In this document: piece by piece, positions 7,752 to 13,536 of the stretch
Position numbering within the stretch: the stretch's first letter is position 1
Layout of the letters: the number at the start of each line of letters is the position of its first letter
Assembly: GCA_025361465.1 (NCBI GenBank)
Contig: JANYAG010000261.1
Location: 1-13,536, forward strand
Length of the DNA stretch: 13,536 nucleotides
Reading direction: 5' to 3'
Origin: Gemmatimonadota bacterium
GTDB lineage: Bacteria; Gemmatimonadota; Gemmatimonadetes; Gemmatimonadales; GWC2-71-9
Program-made: the position numbers and the translations under genes
Notes under the pieces: generated by a model
Databases searched by the model: none
What the model was told of the DNA's origin: nothing
The model's input: only the letters and a program-made list of their open reading frames with translations

Positions 7752-8828
7752 CGCCATCCGCGCCGCCCCCGCGTCAGTAAAGTGGGAGAAATCGGCGAAC
7801 ATCGACTCGGCCGGGCGACCCCGAAATGCCTGCCAGGCATCGACGAGGATGGCACCAGAGTCGACTGCGATCCGCCGGATGCGATCATTGGCTGCCGAGT
7901 CGAACGCCACCAGCGTGGCGCCGGTGGCGCGAGGATAGAAGCGCTCCCAGGCACGGAGCCGATCCGCCGCTGCTGGAGGCGTCCCGATGAACGCGTTCGC
8001 ATGGGTCACCAACACCGGTGTCATTCCCAGGACTCGCATCGTACCGACCAGGTGCCGCAGGTCGCGCTCGAACAGGGCGGCTCGACCTTCCGGGACCGTG
8101 GTGTAAATCGAGTCGGCGGGCCATTTGGCACGCGAACTGGCGATGTCCCGGCCCCGGAAATAATCCTGGATTGCCCGCGGCATGGCACTCTTGAAGGCAT
8201 CCCGTGCCCGCGCGGCGAACCGTGGGCGCAAGGCAGAGATGGTCAGCCGACCACTTCCGGAGGAGTCGAGCTTGACGGCCTTCGGGGGCGCATCATCGAC
8301 ATACTGTGGTGGCGTGGGATAGTAGATCGCAACTGTTGCTCCGGTCGGAGCGAGGCGCAATCGCAAATCCTGCTCGACGGTCGGAAGCGACATACCTGGG
8401 AACGCAGCGTTGAGTACATCGATGGCACAACCGGCGGCCGACAGCGAATCGGCCAGCTGCCTGGCGAACTCCTGCCCAGGGCTTTCGTAGAGGCCGAAGC
8501 TCTCCGAGGCCCCGAGCAGGAGGACGCGCGGCCTGCGGCGGGTTGCGTCGGGTTCGGGACCGCGGGTGCCCAGCGAGTTGATCTGCCACTTCCGGAAGGA
8601 GCTTCCCGCGGCCGGATGCCGGCCCGTGCGGTCGGTGACGGCCAAGTCGGCCACCGCCCGGATTCCCGAGCTGAAGGGGGTTCTCCAGGTGATCCAGTCT
8701 TCGATCCGGACCGCCGCTTCGGAACCCAGGAGGACCAGGGCGAGCAGCCCGGCGGCCATGGCCAAACGGCCCCCCAAGTGGCGTCCCGGCGCGTCGCTGG
8801 CCCGATTCTCGCTCGGAAACTGCGTCAT
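7707..8828 (-). CDS. Membrane-anchored SGNH/GDSL-like hydrolase
   Basis: 373 residues. A cytoplasmic tail of about 20 residues is followed by an uncleaved signal anchor (about 22-39, LAMAAGLLALVLLGSEAAV), placing the rest in the periplasm. A GDSL-like block I, LLLGASESFG (103-112), has S108 as likely nucleophile; the usual Asp after Gly is Ala. A conserved-type THANAF (275-280) may supply the block III Asn, and the C-terminal DFSHFTDAG (346-354) gives the D346/H349 catalytic pair. The fold matches AlgJ/AlgX-type or lipase-like esterases that add or remove acyl groups on polysaccharide. Opposite it, 44 bp away and divergent, is an MBOAT acyltransferase, the usual partner of such proteins, so a role in polysaccharide acetylation is inferred. 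The ATG has GAGGGAACA before it, a good ribosome site. An internal ATG at 8759 would leave almost no N-region before the anchor. Confidence 0.8.
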   Translation of the reverse strand: MTQFPSENRASDAPGRHLGGRLAMAAGLLALVLLGSEAAVRIEDWITWRTPFSSGIRAVADLAVTDRTGRHPAAGSSFRKWQINSLGTRGPEPDATRRRPRVLLLGASESFGLYESPGQEFARQLADSLSAAGCAIDVLNAAFPGMSLPTVEQDLRLRLAPTGATVAIYYPTPPQYVDDAPPKAVKLDSSGSGRLTISALRPRFAARARDAFKSAMPRAIQDYFRGRDIASSRAKWPADSIYTTVPEGRAALFERDLRHLVGTMRVLGMTPVLVTHANAFIGTPPAAADRLRAWERFYPRATGATLVAFDSAANDRIRRIAVDSGAILVDAWQAFRGRPAESMFADFSHFTDAGAARMASVLRPPVAQAVGCR

Positions 8829-8872
8829 TGTTCCCTCTTGGGCCGCGTCACGAAGGAGCCACTGGAACCGCG
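8829..8872. promoter_or_regulatory. 44-bp divergent gap between SGNH hydrolase and MBOAT genes
   Basis: The gap carries the ribosome site for the minus-strand gene (AGGG read on the minus strand, about 5 nt from its ATG) and GGAG (8855-8858) for the plus-strand gene, 14 nt from its ATG. There is no room for two full promoters, so each promoter probably overlaps the other gene's 5' coding region. I could not point to clear -35/-10 boxes. Confidence 0.4.
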
Positions 8873-10270
8873 ATGCTTTTCAATAGCTTCATCTTCCTCT
8901 TCGCCTTCTTGCCCGTCACGTACGCGGTGTTCTGGATGCTGCGCACGGCCCGTGCCCGCTACGTATGGCTGGCAATGACCGGGTATGTCTTCTACGGCTA
9001 CTGGGACTGGCGGTTCTGTTTCCTGATGGCCTTCTCGACCGTGGTCAGTTACACCGCCGGCCTCGGAATGTTGAAATGGGACACCGATCCGGCCAAGCGA
9101 AAGCTCTGCTTGGTGATTCCGATCACTGTCGATCTCTCCCTGCTCGGCTTCTTCAAGTATGCAAATTTCGGGCTGGGCGCCTTCCATGATGCCCTGAAGA
9201 CAGGGGGACTTGATGTCCGCCTGCCGCACTTGGATGTCATCCTTCCAGTAGGGATTTCCTTCTACACGTTTCACACGATCAGCTATATCGTCGACTCCTA
9301 CCGGCGGCAGATCAAGCCAACACGCAACTTCTGGGAATTTGCATCCTACGTCTCGCTCTTCTCCCAGCTGGTCGCCGGACCGATTGTCCGCTTTCGGCAG
9401 ATCGAGGAGGACCTGGAGAATATCGAAGGTGCGCTCAGGACCCGCTGGCTGAACCGCGGCTTGACCATCTTCGTCGTCGGCCTGGTCGAGAAGGTGATTG
9501 TTGCCGACACACTCGCGGCTTTCGTCAACCCTATCCTGGATAATGGCCATTGGCAGATTGCCTCGGCAGGGGCGCTCTGGCTGGCGATGTTGGGCTACAC
9601 CTTCCAGCTCTATTTCGATTTCTGCGGGTACAGCAGCATGGCAGTCGGCCTCGGCTACCTCTTCGGGCTGCGCATCCCGATGAACTTCAACTCCCCCTAC
9701 AAGTCGCTCGACCCGTCAGAGTTCTGGAATCGCTGGCACATTTCGTTGTCGACGTGCATGCGCGACTACCTCTATATCCCGTTCGGGGGTAACCGGGGGA
9801 AGACGTGGCAGGTGTACCGAAACCTGATGTTGACCATGCTGATCGGCGGGCTTTGGCACGGCGCGAACTGGACGTTTCTCGTCTGGGGAACCTACCACGG
9901 CGCCCTGCTTTCCATCCACCGCGCGGCAGGTGGCTGGTGGGACGCAATGCCGGGACGGGTCCGTCAGTTCGGCATGCTCTTCCTCGCACTGATCGGTTGG
10001 GTGCTATTCCGTTGCACCTCGCTGGGCATGGCTGCCGGCGTGCTTGAGAAGATGTTCAGTGGTGCGAGCGGTGTTGGGGTCGTTGGCGCCGCGTGGGCGA
10101 TGGCGGCCATCCTGATCGCGGCGGTGTGGGGGATGTTCGGGCCGAACATCTACGATCTGGATTACACCCCGAAATGGTGGAAGGCCGCCGCTGCGGCGAC
10201 GGCCTTCGGGGTGGCGCTGGCACTGATTGCGGGCGACCGCAACAGCCCGTTTCTCTACTTCCAGTTCTGA
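8873..10270 (+). CDS. MBOAT O-acyltransferase, AlgI-like
   Basis: A 465-residue polytopic inner-membrane protein with about ten or more hydrophobic helices. The AlgI-type MBOAT hallmarks are present: LLGFFKYANF (90-99), LPVGISFYTFHTISYIVD (124-141), SQLVAGPIVRF (164-174), the FDFCGYSSMAVGLGYLFG stretch (248-265), FWNRWHISLS (284-293) and the catalytic His motif GGLWHGANWT (325-334, H329). Family members move acyl, usually acetyl, groups across the membrane or onto extracytoplasmic glycans such as alginate or cellulose; the likely partner is the divergent SGNH hydrolase. The ORF is open upstream to TTG 8828, but the hydrophobic start MLFNSFIFLF matches family N-termini, so ATG 8873 is chosen despite a long spacing (GGAG at 8855-8858). 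The stop codon lies within a strong hairpin. Substrate not known. Confidence 0.92.
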   Translation: MLFNSFIFLFAFLPVTYAVFWMLRTARARYVWLAMTGYVFYGYWDWRFCFLMAFSTVVSYTAGLGMLKWDTDPAKRKLCLVIPITVDLSLLGFFKYANFGLGAFHDALKTGGLDVRLPHLDVILPVGISFYTFHTISYIVDSYRRQIKPTRNFWEFASYVSLFSQLVAGPIVRFRQIEEDLENIEGALRTRWLNRGLTIFVVGLVEKVIVADTLAAFVNPILDNGHWQIASAGALWLAMLGYTFQLYFDFCGYSSMAVGLGYLFGLRIPMNFNSPYKSLDPSEFWNRWHISLSTCMRDYLYIPFGGNRGKTWQVYRNLMLTMLIGGLWHGANWTFLVWGTYHGALLSIHRAAGGWWDAMPGRVRQFGMLFLALIGWVLFRCTSLGMAAGVLEKMFSGASGVGVVGAAWAMAAILIAAVWGMFGPNIYDLDYTPKWWKAAAAATAFGVALALIAGDRNSPFLYFQF

Positions 10271-10297
10271 AGCCCGCCCCGACGGGGGCGGGCTTCA
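10268..10297. terminator. 13-bp stem-loop at convergent junction, probable bidirectional terminator
   Basis: TGAAGCCCGCCCC (10268-10280) is perfectly complementary to 10285-10297, with loop GACG (10281-10284). The left arm includes the MBOAT stop codon TGA. No T-run follows on either strand, so it fits a T-tract-free terminator or a 3'-end stabiliser shared with the convergent gene ending at 10308. Confidence 0.65.
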
Positions 10298-10307
10298 GGC
10301 TGACCTC

Positions 10308-10961
10308 TCAGTACCCCCCGACCTTGAGGTCATCCTTGGTGCTGCCGAGGCCGATGCGGATGCCCGCCATCAAGGTGTGCAGGTTGCCCTTCAGCAGCTT
10401 GTCGTCGGCGGGGGCGCTGCCGAGCTGATACTGGGCAAACGCCGTCACCCGACCCCAGCGTCCCTGGACGCCGGCGAGCGCGGTGAGGAAGCCGCTGGCA
10501 CTGGCATCCTTGGCGGCGCTGAGCAGGCTCGCGCGCTGCGTCGGATCGGTGATCCCCAGGTCCGGATTGATGCGCGGACCCACCACGGAGAGGATCCCGC
10601 CACCGGCCCCGAAGTACGGCTCGAGCGGACCGTGGAACGGGAACGCCATCAGGATGGCCTGGTAGCGGCGCAGGTCGTTGAATTGGATCGTGCCGCCCGA
10701 AGTGGACTCGTTCTTCCCCAGCCCCTCATCAAACCCGACGAGCAGGCCACCCTTGCGCGCCATGATGAGCGCGTGCGCGCCGACCGCCGCGATCGTCTTG
10801 GTGTCCTGGCTCCGGGTCTGGAACATCATCGCCCCGGCATTGAGCCCGAGCTTCCAGGTGTAGGAGTCAGCCCGCTGCGCCACCAGGTGCGCCGGCGCCA
10901 TGGCAGACAGCAGCGTGAGGGCAAGGGTTGCCGCTAGGCCAGTGCTTGGAGAGGTTCGCAT
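10308..10961 (-). CDS. Small outer-membrane beta-barrel-like protein of unknown function
   Basis: 217 residues. A signal peptide is clear: MRTSPSTGLAATLALTLLSA, then a likely cleavage near LVAQ|RADS (about residue 29). The mature part alternates short hydrophobic and polar segments with Gly turns (SYTWKLGLNAGAMMFQTRS, EPYFGAGGGILSVVG near 115-129, WGRVTAFAQYQLGS near 169-182, LHTLMAGIRIGLGS near 194-207), which suggests eight or so outer-membrane strands. It does not end with the usual C-terminal Phe/Trp signature but with KVGGY. It shares the style of small OmpA/OmpW-like barrels, but I cannot place it in a named family. The reading frame is open upstream to 11258, but the ATG at 10961 is the only one followed by a signal peptide, with GAGAG about 8 nt upstream on the minus strand. 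No coupling to a neighbour; the MBOAT gene ends convergently. Confidence 0.72.
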   Translation of the reverse strand: MRTSPSTGLAATLALTLLSAMAPAHLVAQRADSYTWKLGLNAGAMMFQTRSQDTKTIAAVGAHALIMARKGGLLVGFDEGLGKNESTSGGTIQFNDLRRYQAILMAFPFHGPLEPYFGAGGGILSVVGPRINPDLGITDPTQRASLLSAAKDASASGFLTALAGVQGRWGRVTAFAQYQLGSAPADDKLLKGNLHTLMAGIRIGLGSTKDDLKVGGY

Positions 10962-11000
10962 GGTTCGGTCTCTCGTAAGTGAAGAGCTCAGGTGATCCGC

Positions 11001-11020
11001 GCAACCATTTCGCAGGTTGC
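11001..11020. repeat. Perfect inverted repeat upstream of the barrel protein
   Basis: GCAACC (11001-11006) and GGTTGC (11015-11020) are separated by ATTTCGCA. It lies 40 nt upstream of the barrel protein's ATG, in the 199-bp gap before kbl's end, so it could be an operator or a 5'-leader stem for the minus-strand gene. Its GCAAC/GTTGC core is shared with the repeat cluster at 486-537. Otherwise I see only weak promoter-like hexamers in this gap. Confidence 0.35.
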
Positions 11021-11135
11021 CACGAACCGTCGGCTGCACGGATCCACAATCTACACAGGAAACGGCTCTCGATACCCCGCAGCATCGGCTGCAGGCGCTC
11101 CAGACTTGAGGAAAACCCTGCGAATATCGTACCCG

Positions 11136-11155
11136 CCGGGGGCCTGGGCCCCCGG
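11136..11155 (-). terminator. GC-rich stem-loop after kbl, probable terminator
   Basis: CCGGGGGCC (11136-11144) pairs with GGCCCCCGG (11147-11155), almost no loop between them (more likely 8 bp with a 4-nt loop). It begins 6 nt past the kbl stop on the minus strand. No immediate T-run follows; a TTTT lies about 20 nt further on. It would end the tdh-kbl transcript before the barrel protein gene. Confidence 0.6.
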
Positions 11156-11160
11156 GCACG

Positions 11161-12378
11161 TCAGACCAGGCCGAGCTTCTTGCCGACCTGGGTGAAGGCC
11201 GCCAGCGCCTGGTCGAGGTCCTCCCGGCTGTGTGCCGCGGAGATCTGGCAGCGCACACGGGCCTGTCCCTGCGGAACCACCGGGAAGCCGAACCCGGTGG
11301 CGAAGACCCCCTCGTCCAGCAGCAGCTCGCTCATCCGGATCGCCGCGGCCGTTTCGCCGAGGATCACCGGGATGATCGGCGTCTCGCCAGCAAGCGGCTT
11401 GAAGCCGAGTTCCTGGAGCCGGTGCCGGAAGTAGGAGGTGTTGTCGCGCAACTTGGCGACCCGCTCGGGCTCTGCCTCCAGCAACTCGATTGCCGAAAGT
11501 GCGGAAGCGGCCACGGTGGCCGGCAACGCGTTGGTGAACAGTTGCGGCCGGGCGCGCTGGGCGATGAAGTCGCAGAGCGTCGCCGACCCGGCGATGAAAC
11601 CACCTGCCGCACCACCGAGTGCCTTGCCAAGCGTCGAGGTGATGATGTCCACCTGCCCAACCAGGCCGAAATGTTCGGCGGTGCCCCGGCCGGTCGTCCC
11701 CAGCACGCCGGTGGCGTGCGAGTCGTCGATCCAGAGAATGGCACCGTGGCGACGGCAGACCTCCAGCAGCGCCGGCAGGTTGACGATCGACCCTTCCATC
11801 GAAAAGACGCCGTCGCTCACCACCATCTTGACCTGGCGATCGGTCGCCGCCGCAAGCTTTGCGTCGAGCTCCGCCAGATCGCCGTGCTTGTACACCCCGG
11901 TCTCGCACTTGGTAATCGACTTGGCCAGCCGGAGGGCGTCGATGATCGAGGCGTGATTGAGCTGGTCGGAGAGGATCAGGTCGTGCTCGGTCAGCACCGT
12001 TGCAGGAAGCGCCTCGTTGGCATTCCAGCAGGAGACGAACGACATCGCCGCCTCGGTGCCGACCAGCCGGGCGCAGGCCACCTCAAGGTCGCGATGGATG
12101 CTGAAGGTGCCGCAGATGAACCGCACCGAGGCGGTTCCAGCGCCGTACCGGTCGAGGCCGCGCTTCCCCGCAGCCACAACGGTGGGGTGGTTGCTGAGCC
12201 CGAGATAGTTGTTCGACGAGAGGATGATGACTTCGCCGCGGCCTTCCATCTGGACGCGCGCCGCTTGGGGCGACGCCAGACGGTTGAACCGCTTGTAGAC
12301 GCCGTCGCGGCGAAACTGTTCGATCTGCTGGGCGAGGCGTGACTCGAGCGCGTTGGGTGCCGTGGCTGTCGTCGTCAT
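11161..12378 (-). CDS. kbl: 2-amino-3-ketobutyrate CoA ligase (glycine C-acetyltransferase)
   Basis: A PLP-dependent alpha-oxoamine synthase of 405 residues; E. coli Kbl is 398. It cleaves 2-amino-3-ketobutyrate with CoA to glycine and acetyl-CoA, the second step of threonine degradation. Visible features: the N-terminal NYLGLSNHP (57-65), the PLP-ring-stacking region SDQLNHASIIDALR with H142, DGVFSMEGSIVNLP (189-202), the cofactor Asp in WIDDSHATGVLG (D218 or D219, H221), and the Schiff-base lysine K252 in TSTLGKALGGAAGG. These all match Kbl rather than AONS (BioF) in style, and the upstream neighbour is tdh, which decides the call. Its ATG overlaps the tdh stop by 4 nt (ATGA), so the two are translationally coupled. 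A GC-rich hairpin follows the stop. Confidence 0.95.
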   Translation of the reverse strand: MTTTATAPNALESRLAQQIEQFRRDGVYKRFNRLASPQAARVQMEGRGEVIILSSNNYLGLSNHPTVVAAGKRGLDRYGAGTASVRFICGTFSIHRDLEVACARLVGTEAAMSFVSCWNANEALPATVLTEHDLILSDQLNHASIIDALRLAKSITKCETGVYKHGDLAELDAKLAAATDRQVKMVVSDGVFSMEGSIVNLPALLEVCRRHGAILWIDDSHATGVLGTTGRGTAEHFGLVGQVDIITSTLGKALGGAAGGFIAGSATLCDFIAQRARPQLFTNALPATVAASALSAIELLEAEPERVAKLRDNTSYFRHRLQELGFKPLAGETPIIPVILGETAAAIRMSELLLDEGVFATGFGFPVVPQGQARVRCQISAAHSREDLDQALAAFTQVGKKLGLV

Positions 12379-13418
12379 GAGGCGATATCCAGGATGACCT
12401 TGCCGGCCGACCCGCCCTTGATGACGCCGATCGCGTCGGCGATCCGGTCGAGCGGGAAACGATGGGTGACGACGGGGCGAGGGTCGAATTGCCCGGAGCG
12501 GAGGAGTCGGGTCATCTGGATCCAGGTGGTGTACATCTTCCGGCCCGTGACACCGTACAGCGTGAGCCCCTTGAAGATGATGTCGCGGGCGAAGTCGACT
12601 TCGGTGGTCCGGCTCGGCGTGCCGAGCATGTTGACCCGGCCACCGGGACGCGCCGCGCGGAACGCCTGGACATGTCCGTCCGGGTGTCCGCTCATCTCGC
12701 AGACCAGGTCCACACCGATGCCGCCGGTCAATTCCTTGACCCGGGCGACGACGTCGTCCTTGGCAGGATCAAAGGAGTAGTGTGCCCCCATCTTGGTCGC
12801 CAGATCGCGCCGGAACGGGTTGAAATCGGAGGCCAGCACCAGCGAGGCCCCCGCGGCCCGGAGTACCCCGACCGCGAAGCAGCCGATCGGGCCACAGCCC
12901 AGGACCAGTGCGGTGCAGCCGGTGATGTCTCCTCCCTCCAGCGCGGTGTGGACGCCATTGCCGATCGGGTCCATGATGGCACCGACGTCGGTGGGGATCC
13001 CGTCGAGCTTCATGACGTTCGAGACCGGCATCGAGATGTAGTCGGCGAAGGCGCCGTCCCGGTCCACCCCGATGATCGAGGTGCGCACACAGAGATGGCC
13101 GTGCCCGGTCCGACACGGGACACAGTGGCCGCAGATGATATGACCTTCCGCGGTGACCAGGTCACCGATGGCGAGCAATCCCTCGGCGCGCGCTTCATTC
13201 CCCAGTTCGACAATTTCGCCGGCGAACTCGTGGCCGATGGTCACTGGCGGTCGCAGTCGGTTGGACGCCCAGCTGTCCCACTCCCAGATGTGAAGGTCGG
13301 TGCCGCACACGCCGGCATGATGGACGCGGATGAGCACGTCACGCGAACCACACACCGGCGTGGGTCGCTCGACGAGTTCCATTCCAACGCCAGGGGCTGT
13401 CTTTACAATTGCACGCAT
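12375..13418 (-). CDS. tdh: L-threonine 3-dehydrogenase, zinc-dependent
   Basis: 347 residues; E. coli Tdh is 341. It is a zinc-containing medium-chain dehydrogenase that oxidises L-threonine to 2-amino-3-ketobutyrate with NAD+. The catalytic zinc site shows C38 (GVCGTDLHIWEWD), H63 and E64 (GHEFAGEIVE) and D150 in the IMDPIGNGVHTAL segment; the structural zinc has C96, C99, C102 and C110 (CGHCVPCRTGHGHLC). The Rossmann motif is LGCGPIG (173-179) followed by D198 for NAD binding. The product is unstable, so coupling with kbl just downstream in a 4-nt overlap makes sense for channelling. The ATG has GAAGG (13427-13423, minus strand) 4 nt upstream. Order tdh then kbl is the reverse of the E. 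coli kbl-tdh operon. Confidence 0.95.
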   Translation of the reverse strand: MRAIVKTAPGVGMELVERPTPVCGSRDVLIRVHHAGVCGTDLHIWEWDSWASNRLRPPVTIGHEFAGEIVELGNEARAEGLLAIGDLVTAEGHIICGHCVPCRTGHGHLCVRTSIIGVDRDGAFADYISMPVSNVMKLDGIPTDVGAIMDPIGNGVHTALEGGDITGCTALVLGCGPIGCFAVGVLRAAGASLVLASDFNPFRRDLATKMGAHYSFDPAKDDVVARVKELTGGIGVDLVCEMSGHPDGHVQAFRAARPGGRVNMLGTPSRTTEVDFARDIIFKGLTLYGVTGRKMYTTWIQMTRLLRSGQFDPRPVVTHRFPLDRIADAIGVIKGGSAGKVILDIAS

Positions 13419-13507
13419 GAGGCCTTCACCGGTAAAGGAACCGCGAAAATATGTCGGTGTCGGCGTGCCAACCCAAGGACCCCCGTGGTGGGGTCAAGGG
13501 GAGTTTT
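13419..13507. promoter_or_regulatory. Divergent promoter region of tdh-kbl and an edge gene, with a hairpin
   Basis: 89 bp. For tdh (minus strand) I see only weak boxes: TTGGGT (13476-13471) and CATATT (13453-13448), 17 nt apart. GACCCC (13478-13483) and GGGGTC (13490-13495) form a perfect 6-bp inverted repeat with loop CGTGGT, one base before the plus-strand ribosome site AAGGGGAG (13496-13503). It could be an operator or an RNA stem that hides the ribosome site. Confidence 0.4.
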
Positions 13508-13536
13508 ATGGTTTCGTTGGACATTCGTGCCCCTTT
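13508..13536 (+). CDS. Possible 5' end of a divergent gene, cut by the window edge
   Basis: ATG at 13508 follows AAGGGGAG (13496-13503) by 4 nt, a strong ribosome site. Only nine codons are visible (MVSLDIRAP), too few to name the product. The rest lies outside the window. Confidence 0.45.

Noticed and set aside
7782..8978. 398-codon open frame on the plus strand
   Set aside because: It is antisense to the SGNH hydrolase and has no recognisable motif; the minus strand carries the signal anchor and catalytic blocks.
9733..9752. CTGGCAC...TTG resembling a sigma-54 promoter
   Set aside because: It lies inside the MBOAT coding region, the -12 box lacks GC, and no gene starts just downstream.
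11230..12342. 370-codon open frame on the plus strand
   Set aside because: It is antisense to kbl, with no domain of its own.
13460..13485. Sigma-54-like TTGGCACG on the minus strand upstream of tdh
   Set aside because: The -24 element matches well, but the sequence at the -12 spacing is CACCG, not TTGC.

Overview
The window is GC-rich and tightly packed, with ATG, GTG and probably TTG starts. It encodes a Gram-negative type of cell: an outer-membrane-like barrel protein with a signal peptide, an inner-membrane O-acyltransferase, a polysaccharide co-polymerase-like membrane protein and a sigma-54 response regulator. The style of the polysaccharide and barrel proteins reminds me of Gemmatimonadota, but that is recall, not a search, and the phylum is not proven here.

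Layout. (1) 1-398, minus strand: the N-terminal part of a Wzz/GumC-like membrane protein that appears frameshifted near position 50-56. (2) 399-683: a divergent regulatory region, AT-rich against its surroundings, with a striking set of alternating GTTGC/GCAAC half-sites. (3) 684-3249, plus: a sigma-54-activating response regulator followed after 1 nt by a soluble histidine kinase. (4) 3250-3518: a non-coding gap with strong stem-loops. (5) 3519-7751, plus: a likely operon of a NYN-nuclease/OST-HTH RNA-binding protein, a NodB-type polysaccharide deacetylase, a GT-B glycosyltransferase and a 3-methyladenine DNA glycosylase, with overlaps or short gaps. (6) 7707-8828, minus: a membrane-anchored SGNH hydrolase whose 3' end overlaps the glycosylase gene by 45 nt; it is divergent, with a 44-bp gap, from (7) 8873-10270, plus: an AlgI-type MBOAT O-acyltransferase ending in a strong hairpin. 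(8) 10308-10961, minus: a small secreted beta-barrel-like protein. (9) 11161-13418, minus: the threonine catabolism pair tdh-kbl with a 4-nt ATGA overlap. (10) 13508 to the edge, plus: the probable start of a divergent gene.

How they fit. The Wzz-like protein, deacetylase, glycosyltransferase, MBOAT and SGNH hydrolase together suggest making and decorating (deacetylation, O-acetylation) an exported or surface polysaccharide. The two-component pair beside the Wzz-like gene is a candidate regulator of it. The tdh-kbl pair is separate metabolism: L-threonine to 2-amino-3-ketobutyrate, then to glycine and acetyl-CoA. The least ordinary items are the helically phased repeat cluster before the response regulator, the NYN/OST-HTH protein with basic RNA-binding tails, and the sense-antisense overlaps around the SGNH hydrolase gene.
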